Made by a program: the position numbers and the translations under genes. Below are positions 48,714-57,337 of a stretch of DNA of 64,000 nucleotides, piece by piece. How positions within the stretch are numbered: the stretch's first letter is position 1; every line of letters begins with the position of its first letter. The notes beneath the pieces were generated by a model. The model worked only from the letters and a program-made list of their open reading frames with translations. It did not search any database and was not told the origin of the DNA. Location of the stretch: NCBI RefSeq assembly GCF_004769575.1, contig NZ_RQGA01000009.1:124001-188000 (forward strand). Direction: 5' to 3'. Source of the stretch: Leptospira perdikensis. Lineage in GTDB: Bacteria; Spirochaetota; Leptospiria; Leptospirales; Leptospiraceae.

Positions 48714-50464
48714 TTTAGTCCTGCAAGTTGTAAAAATTCTGTTTCTGCCAGGGAAATTTCTTTCCCGAGAGATTCCCAAAGGTTTGGAATCTCCGATTGT
48801 TTTTTTGGTTTTTTGAGGGAAGCAAAGCTGGAATAAACTTTTACCTTAGGTTCTGTACCTGAAGGGCGAATGGTGAGTTTTGCATTTCCTTCTAGTTCCA
48901 CTTGAATGACATTGGATTTTGGCATGCCTTTGAACACTGTCGCTTTGGCTTTTCCATCTGCTTTTTGTGTTTCATAATCCAGCACTCCCACAACCTTTCG
49001 CCCACCAATGGATTTCCCAATTAAGTTCTCTGCTCTCAGTGATTCGATTGCTTTTTTAATTTTGTCTTGTCCTGAACTTCCTTCGAGAGTCAAAGAATAT
49101 AAACTTTCACGATAAAGACCATATTTCAAATAGATGGCTTCTAAATAAGAAAGTAGATCACCTTTTTCGGCGAGTATCTCTACAAAAAGTAAGGCACTCG
49201 AAAGAGAATCTTTGTCGCGGACGAAGGATACGGGTAAATATCCATAAGACTCCTCACCACCAAACAAAAATACATGATTCTTCTTTGATTCAATTTGTTT
49301 CATCTCTTCTGCGATGAATTTAAAACCTGTAAGAACATTTTTGATTTTGATTCCGTTTTTTTTCGCAATTGCTTCCTGTAAATCAGTGGTTACAATGGTT
49401 TTTACCAAATGATAAGTTTTGGTTTTAGATTTTTTTCTTTCCGATAGGTAAGCTGCCATGATAGAACCAATTTGGTTTCCATTTAGGTATTCATACTCAC
49501 CATCTAAACGGCGAACTCCTACACCAAGTCTATCAGCATCGGGGTCTGTTGCAATGAAGGTAGCAGCTTTTTTCTTTTTGGCATAAAACTCACATAAGGC
49601 GAGGGCTTCTTTTTCTTCTGGGTTAGGGTATTTGACAGTTGGAAATTCACCATCTGGTTTTTTTTGTTCAGGAACAAGAAATACAGACTTATAACCAAAG
49701 AAATTTAACATTTCTTTCATATAATCACCGCCAGTTCCATGTAACGGTGAGTAAACGATTCCTAACTCAGCCCTAGATTTTGGTTTTACGGAAGATAGAA
49801 TCCCTGCTTGTTTTAATTCCTTTAAATAAGTTTTGAAAACGATTGGTCCAACAGGTTTTACGAATTTTTTGTAATCTTTGTCGGTTTTATTTACGAGAGG
49901 GATGGTAGACCAATCGTTAATTTCACTAATTCTTTTGATGATGAGAGAATCATCTGGGGGAACAAGTTGCCCCCCATCCTCAAGATAAGCTTTGAATCCA
50001 TTGTATTCCGGTGGATTGTGTGATGCAGTGATCACAATCCCACCACTCGCTTTGTAATAACGGATGGCATAAGAGAGAAGAGGAGTCGGTGTTACCTTAG
50101 GAAAAATATATACTTTAACTCCAAGTTTGGCGGCAATGCCAGCGGAGAGTTCTGCAAATTCTTTAGAGAGTCTTCTTGAATCATAAGCAATGACAATAGA
50201 CGCATTTTTTCTGGTATCTCTTAAATAACTGATGAAACCAAGCGCGGCACGACCTACAGTGTAGAGGTTCATTTTGCCGATCCCGTTTCCTATCTTACCC
50301 CGAATCCCGCCAGTTCCAAAGCTGAGAGGAGAGGCATAGGCATCAACGAGTTCCGAACTGATCCCAGCTTTCCAATCTTCGTAAGCCTTTTTGGCTTCAT
50401 TCTGGATTTCCGATGAAAAAGGTGATTTCGTCCAAGATAGGATATTGTCTTCTGGTTTCAACAT
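48710..50464 (-). CDS. pgm: phosphoglucomutase / phosphohexomutase
   Basis: A 584-aa alpha-D-phosphohexomutase of the PgcA/PGM2 type that interconverts glucose 1- and 6-phosphate (some members use phosphopentoses). All four motifs are seen: the phosphoserine loop GGIVITASHNPPEYNGFKAY, the metal loop FIATDPDADRLGVGV, the sugar loop FLFGGEESYGYLPVS and the phosphate loop LTIRPSGTEPKVKVYS. It is the first gene of a coupled minus-strand run, pgm-argD-leuB-REC. The start ATG is preceded by few clear signals. Confidence 0.93.
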
Positions 50465-50510
50465 AGCTTACATACTAATCTTTTGAAGCTAAGTTGTCTG
50501 GAAATCAATT

Positions 50511-51599
50511 TTGGAACCTAGAGAATTTTTCATAGAAGACCGGTTGGAACGGTTTCGCCTAAAGGCATTTTGCAATTTAGGGGAGAGTGGGCTTGGCCAT
50601 TTCCGTTTGGAAGAAGTTTTAGAGATGGCAAAAATTTCATTTTCTGACCTTGCCGACATTCCTATGAATGATGCACCGAACCAAGGTTCCCTGGAACTTC
50701 GCCGTACCATCGCCGCTCTTTATCCTGGAGTTTCACCTGAACAGGTCCTTGTGACAACGGGAACAGGTGAGGCATTGTACTTGGCATTTCATATGGCGCT
50801 TAAGCCCCAAACAAAAGTGGCACTCATTTGGCCTGCCTTCCAAGCTCTTTATGAAATTCCCAAAATGCTCGGAGCGGAGATCATCAAAGTTCCCCATGAA
50901 AAAGCATTTCTCGCATCCACGTGGAGTGAGATTGATGCCGATCTTTATATTTTAAACCACCCTCACAATCCCACGGGCAAAACTTTTTCGGATTGGGAAT
51001 GGAATTCCCTCATCACCGAGTTTCGGGAAAAAAAGAGGCAAGTTCTATTTGATGAACATTACCGGTTTTTACCAGGTGAAGGTTTTATAGGAAGAACCGG
51101 TGTGGATACCAACCATTCTTTTTATGGAACAGGATCTTTTACGAAATGTTTTGGCGTAACAGGTCTTAGGGTGGGTTGGCTTGTGGCAGAGGAATCTTTT
51201 CTGAAAAGGGCAAGGTCTTTTAAAGACTACTTAACTCATACTGTTTCTCCCATCTCCGAACGCATTGCTCTCGGGCTTTTAAATGCAAAAGAATCCTTCC
51301 TTCCGAAAATCCAATCACGAGTCAGAAAAAACATCCAAAGTTTCGATTCTGTATGGAAGGAACTTCCCTACACTGAGTCCTTCACAACACCTGCCGGTGG
51401 GCTTGTGGGATGGCTAAAATTAAAACCAGGAATTTCTTCGGAAGACTATGCGGACAAACTGTTCGAAAAAACTGGTGTTTTTGTTTTGCCTGGAATCAAT
51501 TTTGAAGAAGAAGGTTTTTTAAGAATTGGATTTGGTGAAAGAGAGGAAAGAATGAATGAGGGTCTCCTTCGATGGAAAGAATGTACGGATCTCATTTAA
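50511..51599 (+). CDS. class I/II PLP-dependent aminotransferase
   Basis: A 362-aa fold type I aminotransferase. Features are NQGSLELRRTIAALYPGVSP, EQVLVTTGTGEALYLAFHMA, the PLP-contacting LYILNHPHNPTGKTFSDWEW, VLFDEHYRFLPGEG, and the Schiff-base Lys in GTGSFTKCFGVTGLRVGW. The C terminus has FVLPGINFEEEGFLRIGFGE. The substrate is not readable from sequence. The start is TTG at 50511, with TGGAAA about nine bases before it; the first in-frame ATG is about 38 codons further on and would lose the N-terminal arm. It overlaps the next gene by 28 bases. Confidence 0.85.
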   Translation: MEPREFFIEDRLERFRLKAFCNLGESGLGHFRLEEVLEMAKISFSDLADIPMNDAPNQGSLELRRTIAALYPGVSPEQVLVTTGTGEALYLAFHMALKPQTKVALIWPAFQALYEIPKMLGAEIIKVPHEKAFLASTWSEIDADLYILNHPHNPTGKTFSDWEWNSLITEFREKKRQVLFDEHYRFLPGEGFIGRTGVDTNHSFYGTGSFTKCFGVTGLRVGWLVAEESFLKRARSFKDYLTHTVSPISERIALGLLNAKESFLPKIQSRVRKNIQSFDSVWKELPYTESFTTPAGGLVGWLKLKPGISSEDYADKLFEKTGVFVLPGINFEEEGFLRIGFGEREERMNEGLLRWKECTDLI

Positions 51600-52339
51600 A
51601 ATCAAGTCTCCAATTATTTCCCGGCATAGGGGAACGAAAAGAAAAACAACTGTTTGGTGTTGGTGTCTATGATTGGGAATCTCTCATCCAATACCAAAAA
51701 CAAAAAAACGATCCCCTCCTTCCTGCCGTTTCTATTTTAGAAGAACGCCTAGACGAATTAGATCACGAACTTTCGGAAGCAAATTTTCCATTTTTTACAA
51801 CGGAACTTCCTAGTCTCGAATATTGGAGATTGTGGCAAAACTTCCCCGAAAAATTTTGTTTTTTAGACATTGAAACCACGGGAATTTCCGACTCTTCCGT
51901 GACCACTGTGGTGAGTCTCTATCAAAACAAACGAATGTTAACGTTTGAGAGAGGAAAAGATCTCGAGTTTCTTTTTGATTCTATTTCTCCCGAAGACATT
52001 CTTGTAACGTATAACGGAAAACGGTTTGATGTTCCTTTTTTAGAAAGGGAATTTCATTACCGGGTGAAAAATCCCCAACTAGATTTGATGAATCTTTTAC
52101 ATTCTATTGGAATCAAAGGCGGTTTGAAGAAATCAGAAGTATTACTTGGTCTTGTTCGTCCCGAAGAGATAGCAGGAATGGATGGAAGGCAAGCCCCTCT
52201 ATTATGGTTCGAATACCAAAGAACGAATAACAAAGAAGCCTTGGAAAAACTAATCGCTTATAATAAAGAAGATACTAAAAACTTGGAAATTGTATTAGAA
52301 AAAACAATCGATAGGCTTACAGAAAACCGTTTGTTTTAA
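51572..52339 (+). CDS. RNase H-like exonuclease domain protein (YprB-type)
   Basis: A 255-aa protein with a DEDD-type ribonuclease H-like fold: FCFLDIETTGISDSSVTTVV (DxE), ILVTYNGKRFDVPFLEREFH (Asp), and KLIAYNKEDTKNLEIVLEKT (Asp). The N-terminal about 75 residues (SLQLFPGIGERKEKQLFGVG) have a helix-hairpin-helix-like GIGERKEKQL. The pattern matches the YprB/DUF4899-like family, thought to act in nucleic-acid metabolism. Catalytic residues appear intact. The start ATG at 51572 lies within the aminotransferase gene; an ATG at 51581 is an alternative. The 3' end overlaps the convergent CBS gene by four bases. Confidence 0.8.
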   Translation: MERMYGSHLKSSLQLFPGIGERKEKQLFGVGVYDWESLIQYQKQKNDPLLPAVSILEERLDELDHELSEANFPFFTTELPSLEYWRLWQNFPEKFCFLDIETTGISDSSVTTVVSLYQNKRMLTFERGKDLEFLFDSISPEDILVTYNGKRFDVPFLEREFHYRVKNPQLDLMNLLHSIGIKGGLKKSEVLLGLVRPEEIAGMDGRQAPLLWFEYQRTNNKEALEKLIAYNKEDTKNLEIVLEKTIDRLTENRLF

Positions 52340-52767
52340 TGTGGTCCGTACATATACTCTCTGAGTATACTCATCTCGGCTTGGGTTCTAGTTAGTTTTG
52401 TTTTGACAGCATCTCCAATCGAGATAAGGCCAATGATTTTGTCCCCATCAAGAACGGGCATATGACGGAAACGTTTTGTGATCATATTGTTTAGAATGTC
52501 ATCCACATCTTCATCGGGCCCGGCGACTGTGAGTTGAGTGGTCATCACATCTTTCAGTTTGATTTTGTCAAGATTCACATGGTCTTTGGCAACCACACGC
52601 ATCAAATCTCTTTCCGTAAAGATTCCCACAAGTTTTCCTTGGAAGGTAACAATGAGAGATCCGACTTTGGCACCAACCATCATTTGGGTGGCTTCCAATA
52701 CATTTCTATCTTCTTCGATGGAAAGAACGGAGGACGCTTTGTCTTTTAAAATATCTTTTACGGACAT
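52336..52767 (-). CDS. tandem CBS-domain protein
   Basis: A 143-aa protein with two CBS domains and nothing else: KDKASSVLSIEEDRNVLEAT, LVGIFTERDLMRVVAKDH, LKDVMTTQLTVAGPDEDVDD, ILNNMITKRFRHMPVLDGDK, and IGLISIGDAVKTKL. Paired CBS domains bind adenosine ligands (AMP, ATP, SAM). It stands alone and could sense energy state and regulate a partner protein by contact. It is the last feature of a minus-strand run after tRNA-Ala and may be co-transcribed with the tRNAs. Confidence 0.9.
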   Translation of the reverse strand: MSVKDILKDKASSVLSIEEDRNVLEATQMMVGAKVGSLIVTFQGKLVGIFTERDLMRVVAKDHVNLDKIKLKDVMTTQLTVAGPDEDVDDILNNMITKRFRHMPVLDGDKIIGLISIGDAVKTKLTRTQAEMSILREYMYGPH

Positions 52768-52844
52768 GACTCCTATCGGTTTATAGGAATTGAGAGAGAT
52801 AGCAAGAAATTTTTAGGAGGAGTGCGAGGAAAGACACGGGTTTT

Positions 52845-52917
<73 letters not shown>

Positions 52918-52926
52918 GTATCTTTA

Positions 52927-53000
52927 TGGGCCTGACAAGATTTGAACTTGTGACCCCTCGCTTATCAAGCGAGTGCTCTAACCAACTGAGCTACAGGCCC
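52927..53000 (-). tRNA. tRNA-Ile, anticodon GAT
   Basis: Complete cloverleaf on the minus strand: acceptor GGGCCTG / CAGGCCC, D arm GCTCAGTTGGTTAGAGC, anticodon stem-loop CTCGCTTGATAAGCGAG with GAT, and T arm AAGTTCAAATCTT. The length is 74 bases with no encoded CCA. Ile-GAT and Ala-TGC are normally the pair in rRNA spacers; here no rRNA is present. Confidence 0.97.
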
Positions 53001-53011
53001 GGGATACGAAC

Positions 53012-53040
53012 AGTATTTTTCGACAGGGGTGCCTGGGCAA
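53012..53040 (-). promoter_or_regulatory. candidate promoter for tRNA-Ile/tRNA-Ala
   Basis: On the minus strand TTGCCC (53035-53040), 17 bases, then AATACT (53012-53017), ending 11 bases before the tRNA-Ile 5' end. It is also downstream of hemW on the same strand, so the tRNAs may be read from both. Confidence 0.35.
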
Positions 53041-53080
53041 TCTTTTTTTAAGATTATTTTAAGAAAGTCATCAGGAAAAA

Positions 53081-54253
53081 TTAGAGTGAAATTTCTAAGA
53101 TTAGATCATCTAACAAGAGTAATGCCGTAGATTTCCATTGGAACACACCTGCCTCGATGGAACAGTAACCCTTTTTTTCCCAACCCTCAATGGTTCTTAT
53201 ATATTTTATTTTGGTTTCTGAATCCAAATAGGTTTCTATAAAATCCAAATACCGAAAAGGGGAAAACAATCGAAATAATGTAAGGCTTAGTTCCGTAGAT
53301 GGATCAATCCTTTCATACTTAGTTGATGTTTCTTTTTTCTGATAGAGACTAGCATTTCTCGGATTGCCATATCTGTGGCCAGCGATCATTCCATGAGCAC
53401 CGGGTCCAATACCTAAGTAGGGTTCATAAGTCCAATACTTGAGGTTGTGTCTAGATTCAAATCCTGGTTTTGCATAATTCGAAACTTCATACCAATTGTA
53501 CCCAAACTTTTTTAGTAACTCTGGCAATTGGATGAGGATCTCTGATTGAATGTTCTCTTCTGGTTCTCTTTTTTTGTGATCTGTGACATCACGAGAATAC
53601 TGAGTTCCCTTTTCTAAAGTTAAGGAATACAAACTCAAATGAGGTAGGTCTGCCTCTAAAAAAAGATTTAAATCTCTATAAAAAGAGTCTTTTGTGACTC
53701 CAGGAATTCCATACATCAAATCGATTCCCACTCGTTTTATGGGGGAGCTGGTTAGAACATCGACAAGAGAGTTGTAACGGTCTGCGTCATAGTGACGACC
53801 CAGAAATTCCAATCCCTTTGGCTCTAAGGTTTGAACACCCACATTTACACGGTTGATTCCTATCGAATGATACTCTTCCAATAGTTTTGCGTTTAAATCT
53901 TCAGGATTCACTTCAATGGAAATTTCTGTGTCACTTGCGAAGGAGAATTCCGAACGTAAAAAATCGAGGAGTTCCTTCCAACTCTTAGAAGAAGCCTTGG
54001 AAGGAGTGCCTCCACCGAAAAATACCGTATCAATGGTGCGATTTTTGATTTCTGGGAAATGAATAACCCTTTCAGAAATTTCCTTTTGGTAGGATTTGAA
54101 TAGAGACTTCTCATCGTTAGCTGGTGCCGCTCCAATCCCTTCTGAATAAAAATCACAATAATCACATTTTTTAAAACAATAGGGAAAGTGGACATAGACT
54201 CCCAAATAAGAATTTCGGACTTGCCAGATGGATTGTTTGTCTAATAATTCCAT
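53081..54253 (-). CDS. hemW: HemW-like radical SAM protein (coproporphyrinogen III oxidase-like)
   Basis: A radical SAM protein with the CxxxCxxC cluster motif in VHFPYCFKKCDYCDFYSEG, GGGTPS in DTVFFGGGTPSKASSKSW, and EVNPEDLNAKLLEEYHSIGI. Later parts include RVNVGVQTLEPKGLEFLGRH and LMYGIPGVTKDSF. The single Cys arrangement without the extra Cys of HemN (CxxxCxxCxC), and about 390 aa, fit HemW, a heme chaperone, rather than a true oxidase. The frame extends to 54406, but the ATG at 54251-54253 is closer to the family start. Its start codon shares the CATG palindrome with a possible start of the divergent secreted-protein gene. No ribosome-binding site is seen. Confidence 0.88.
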   Translation of the reverse strand: MELLDKQSIWQVRNSYLGVYVHFPYCFKKCDYCDFYSEGIGAAPANDEKSLFKSYQKEISERVIHFPEIKNRTIDTVFFGGGTPSKASSKSWKELLDFLRSEFSFASDTEISIEVNPEDLNAKLLEEYHSIGINRVNVGVQTLEPKGLEFLGRHYDADRYNSLVDVLTSSPIKRVGIDLMYGIPGVTKDSFYRDLNLFLEADLPHLSLYSLTLEKGTQYSRDVTDHKKREPEENIQSEILIQLPELLKKFGYNWYEVSNYAKPGFESRHNLKYWTYEPYLGIGPGAHGMIAGHRYGNPRNASLYQKKETSTKYERIDPSTELSLTLFRLFSPFRYLDFIETYLDSETKIKYIRTIEGWEKKGYCSIEAGVFQWKSTALLLLDDLILEISL

Positions 54254-54740
54254 GAGTATGAGAGGGTTTGTATCGATTCTGTTTTTTTTAGGAATCTCTG
54301 CTACTCCGATCCTTTCACAGACACTTGTAGAACCAAACCAAAACTTTGTTTGGGAAAGTTTTTCTTTTGTCTTTCCTGAAACCGTAGTGGTAAAGTGGGA
54401 AAGCACATCGAGTAAAAAACTTACCGTTTATCCTGCCAAACGTGATGGGTTTTTTATGGTCGTAAGAACTCTTCCTTGGAATGAACCCTTAGACGACAAA
54501 ACTCTTTGGAAGGATTCTGTATTTACGAAGGCGATCGAACCCAAACAGTTCCAAAAGTCACTGGGAAATCAAAACTTCCAAATTTTTCAGGCAGATCAAG
54601 TTCGAAACCAAAATGCTCTTCGGAACCAAGTATGGATTGGTTTGGAATCAAAACCGGCTTTATGGATCTGGATCCAATGGAAGAGTGATCGTAAAGACCT
54701 CACCGAATTCTTTGAATCCAACCTGTTTCTTCCGCTTTAA
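54252..54740 (+). CDS. hypothetical secreted protein
   Basis: A small protein with signal peptide GFVSILFFLGISATPILSQ followed by TLVEPNQNFVWESF and beta-rich sequence (FSFVFPETVVVKWESTSSKK, LWIWIQWKSDRKDL) of about 140 mature residues. No known family or motif is seen. The frame is open from 54228; ATGs at 54252 and 54258 put the signal peptide near the N terminus and are more plausible. It is divergent from hemW, with overlapping start codons if 54252 is used. A CAT-anticodon tRNA follows 61 bases later on the same strand. Confidence 0.6.
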   Translation: MSMRGFVSILFFLGISATPILSQTLVEPNQNFVWESFSFVFPETVVVKWESTSSKKLTVYPAKRDGFFMVVRTLPWNEPLDDKTLWKDSVFTKAIEPKQFQKSLGNQNFQIFQADQVRNQNALRNQVWIGLESKPALWIWIQWKSDRKDLTEFFESNLFLPL

Positions 54741-54801
54741 CGTCTAATCTTTTGTTTTATGCTTGTCTCTACTTATTTCCCCGAAAGATTGGAAGTCAGT
54801 G

Positions 54802-54875
54802 GGGCCTATAGCTCAGTTGGTTAGAGCAGCAGACTCATAATCTGCGGGTCGAAGGTTCGAGCCCTTCTGGGCCCA
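54802..54875 (+). tRNA. tRNA with CAT anticodon: Ile2 (lysidine type) or elongator Met
   Basis: Cloverleaf with acceptor GGGCCTA / TGGGCCC, D arm GCTCAGTTGGTTAGAGC, anticodon loop CTCATAA on stem GCAGA/TCTGC and T arm GAAGG/CCTTC; 74 bases, no encoded CCA. The loop is identical in elongator tRNA-Met and in tRNA-Ile2, whose C34 is changed to lysidine by TilS. C4-G69 and C5-G68, known TilS determinants, are present here, and the D arm and loop resemble bacterial Ile2 more than Met. A start tRNA is excluded by the perfect first acceptor pair. Confidence 0.9.
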
Positions 54876-54901
54876 CAAAACAGGAAAGGAATCGATATTA
54901 T

Positions 54902-55477
54902 ATGGAGTTTTATGAAGTAAAAATCTCTGATATCAGCCTGACCAATGTAGGCTTTGCTGTTTTCCTCCGTCCGAAGGATTCAGAAGACAAACGTGTGGTT
55001 CCTATCTTTATTGGACCCTTAGAAACCCATTCCATAACCACAGTCATTGACGGAACCAAACCTCCGAGACCAATGACACATGATCTTATGTTGTACATGT
55101 TGACTTCGCTTGGGGCTACGGTTTTAAAAATTACAATTGAAGAGATCATAGACAGTACTTTTTACGCGAAAATCCAACTCCAAAAAGAGGATGAGATTAT
55201 CACTTTGGATGCAAGGCCATCCGACTCAATTGCTCTGGCCTTAAGAGCCAATGCTCCTATTTTTATCGCCAAGTCTGTGTTAGATGAAACAGGGATCATT
55301 ATGAAGGACGAGGAGATGCAAGGGGAGAATATATCTTCGGAGAAAAAAATCCAAGCCCTACCTAAGTCGAATTTACAGATTTTAGAAGAAACTTTGGAAA
55401 ACGCATTGAAAACCGAAGACTATGAAACTGCTGCCAAAATTAGAGACCAAATCAAAAAACTCATCGAAAACAGTTAA
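54902..55477 (+). CDS. bifunctional nuclease (BFN/DUF151) domain protein with UVR tail
   Basis: A 191-aa protein. Residues 1-130 are a BFN domain: YEVKISDISLTNVGFAVFLR, VVPIFIGPLETHSI, HDLMLYMLTSLGATVLKITI, and LDARPSDSIALALRANAPIF. This family includes DNase/RNase-active plant and bacterial proteins. The C-terminal about 35 residues (ETLENALKTEDYETAAKIRD) form a UVR motif like that of UvrB/UvrC and McsA. It begins 26 bases after the CAT tRNA, so the tRNA and this gene may share a transcript. Another UVR-tail protein is encoded at 14683-15375. Confidence 0.85.
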   Translation: MEFYEVKISDISLTNVGFAVFLRPKDSEDKRVVPIFIGPLETHSITTVIDGTKPPRPMTHDLMLYMLTSLGATVLKITIEEIIDSTFYAKIQLQKEDEIITLDARPSDSIALALRANAPIFIAKSVLDETGIIMKDEEMQGENISSEKKIQALPKSNLQILEETLENALKTEDYETAAKIRDQIKKLIENS

Positions 55478-55607
55478 GACGAATCCTCCTCTTAACTATG
55501 TCTCATAGAAAATCGGTACATTCGAATTTTTTAATTGTAATCCCACCTTTTCTTACATACACTTGGAATCCAAAAATAGGGATGTTTACCCTTTACAGGA
55601 AAGTTGT

Positions 55608-55973
55608 ATGGAAAAATTGGTTATGGATGTTGTCAATGCTGGAATCGCTCTGTTTCGTTCTGGCGAAGAAAAGTTAAAAACTGCTGTTGTTGATTTAGAA
55701 AAAGTTTACAATGATCTAAAGTCAAAAGGGGAATTGGATAAATCGGTCGAGTCTCAAAAGATTCGTGACCTTCTCAGTAAAACAATTGCAGACGCTCAAG
55801 GTGCTATTGGTAAAACTAACGCAAGTTATGATGAGGTGTTGGCAAAACTTCAAGCTAATTACCAATCCATTTACCAACAAATTGATACGGCAATCCCTCC
55901 TCAAGTGAAGGAAAAGTTAAAACAAACGTTAGATGAACTGAAAGTTTTGATTGATAAAGCAAAATCGAAATAA
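55608..55973 (+). CDS. phasin-like helical protein
   Basis: A 121-aa all-helical protein: VMDVVNAGIALFRSGEEKLK, AVVDLEKVYNDLKSKGELDK, and IDTAIPPQVKEKLKQTLDEL. The amphipathic helices resemble the phasin-related family that associates with polyester granules or acts as polyhydroxyalkanoate/AAA-linked accessory proteins; no other phasin or PHA gene is in the window. A TTG at 55563 is in frame, but the ATG at 55608 has AGGAAAG five bases upstream and gives the better start. A strong terminator follows. Confidence 0.6.
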   Translation: MEKLVMDVVNAGIALFRSGEEKLKTAVVDLEKVYNDLKSKGELDKSVESQKIRDLLSKTIADAQGAIGKTNASYDEVLAKLQANYQSIYQQIDTAIPPQVKEKLKQTLDELKVLIDKAKSK

Positions 55974-56000
55974 GACTAGAGTTTCTTAGTGAAATTTAAG

Positions 56001-56032
56001 AAAAAGCCACAGAGATTTCTGTGGCTTTTTTT
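56001..56032 (+). terminator. rho-independent terminator after the phasin-like gene
   Basis: Stem AGCCACAGA (56005-56013) / TCTGTGGCT (56018-56026) with a GATT loop, extended by A/T pairing to 56001 and 56030 and ending in a T run. Confidence 0.93.
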
Positions 56033-56056
56033 ATTTGTTTTGGGAGAGTAGCCTAG

Positions 56057-57337
56057 ATGAGTACGTCCCCCAAACGAATCAAATTCATACTTTTTCTGAT
56101 AGTGTTTACGGACATGATGGGTTTTTCCCTATTGTTTCCTTTATTTCCTAAAACTTTAGAATTCTTCTTATTCAAAGGAGATGATGTTCTGTTCAGAATG
56201 TTCTATTCTGCCGCGAACCTTCTGTCCTTTGGAGGAGATACAAAGTATACCTTTGTATTGTTTGGTGGAATCCTTGGTAGTATTTATAGTTTTTTACAAT
56301 TTATAGCAGCTCCGATTTGGGGGAGATTGTCTGATCATTCAGGACGACGTGCCATTTTAATTTTCACAACTCTTGGAAATACTATTGGGTACATCCTTTG
56401 GTTGTTTTCTTCTCAGTTTTGGATGTTTGTGCTCAGTCGTGTCATTACAGGAATGATGGGCGGAAATTTATCTGTGGCATCGGCGGCCATGGCTGACCAA
56501 ACGGATGAAAAATCAAGAGCAGCAGGGATGGGGTTTCTTGGTGCCGGTATTGGTCTCGGATTTGTGATGGGCCCACTCCTTGGGGGAATCAGTTCCCAGT
56601 GGACTTTTTTAGATTTTTTACACCAAGAAGGAAGTGTCGTTGTTTTCCCTGCTTCCGCATTTTTTGCGATTTTAGTTTCGCTTCTTACAGTCATCCTTGT
56701 TTATATATTTTTACCACAGAACAAACCAGAAGTAATTCCAGAAAAGGAAATCCATCCCTTTCTTTCTTTAGGAAAAATTGAATCTCGTAATTTGGTTCGA
56801 ATTTCACTTTTGAATTTACTCTTTGTTCTTAGTTTTTCTGGATTTGAATTTGTTGTTAATTTTTTTCTTTCTGATAGTTTTCATTTTTCTCCCAAAGAGA
56901 TTGGGTTTACCTTTTTATACATAGGGATCATCATTATACTGGTGCAAGGTGGAGTGGTTCGTAGACTTTCTGGAAAAATTTCGGAAAAAAGAATTTCTCT
57001 TTATGGTGCCTTACTTGTTGTGATTGGGATGGGCCTACTTGTTAGTTTGGGAACAAGTTTTGCAGGACTATTTGTATCTTTATTCTTTTTGGCTTTTGGA
57101 AGTGCCCTTGTGAATCCTGGATTATCTTCATTTGCTTCATTAGAGAGTGGGAGAGGGGATTTGGGTAGGTCTCTTGGTCTCTTCCGAAGTTTTGGTTCCC
57201 TCGGAAGAGCCGTATCACCAGTCGTATTTTCTTTGTTATACTTTCAAAAAGGTCCTAGTTTGGCTTTTTTTGTGTCCTTCGTCCTTCTCATTGGATTTGG
57301 AATTTTACTCTTTACACAAAAAGAAAAAACAACTTAA
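56057..57337 (+). CDS. MFS transporter
   Basis: A 426-aa polytopic protein with about 12 membrane segments. The loop 2-3 motif of drug/proton antiporters appears in IWGRLSDHSGRRAILIFTTL, and the fifth segment has GAGIGLGFVMGPLLGG, a motif C-like Gly-rich stretch. Overall it looks like the TetA/DHA1 branch. The substrate is unknown, and family resemblance is not evidence of drug resistance. The ATG follows a short leader after the terminator. The 3' end overlaps the ACT-domain gene on the other strand by four bases. Confidence 0.88.
   Translation: MSTSPKRIKFILFLIVFTDMMGFSLLFPLFPKTLEFFLFKGDDVLFRMFYSAANLLSFGGDTKYTFVLFGGILGSIYSFLQFIAAPIWGRLSDHSGRRAILIFTTLGNTIGYILWLFSSQFWMFVLSRVITGMMGGNLSVASAAMADQTDEKSRAAGMGFLGAGIGLGFVMGPLLGGISSQWTFLDFLHQEGSVVVFPASAFFAILVSLLTVILVYIFLPQNKPEVIPEKEIHPFLSLGKIESRNLVRISLLNLLFVLSFSGFEFVVNFFLSDSFHFSPKEIGFTFLYIGIIIILVQGGVVRRLSGKISEKRISLYGALLVVIGMGLLVSLGTSFAGLFVSLFFLAFGSALVNPGLSSFASLESGRGDLGRSLGLFRSFGSLGRAVSPVVFSLLYFQKGPSLAFFVSFVLLIGFGILLFTQKEKTT

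Noticed and set aside
53039..53055. AATCTT-TTTTT-AAGATT as a terminator between hemW and the tRNAs
   Set aside because: The stem is AT-rich and six bases long, and no T-run follows on the hemW strand.
53081..54253. hemW as oxygen-independent coproporphyrinogen oxidase HemN
   Set aside because: The CxxxCxxC motif lacks the fourth Cys of HemN, and the length fits HemW.
56057..57337. Tetracycline-resistance call for the MFS gene
   Set aside because: Only general DHA1 family features are visible; no feature in the sequence specifies the substrate.
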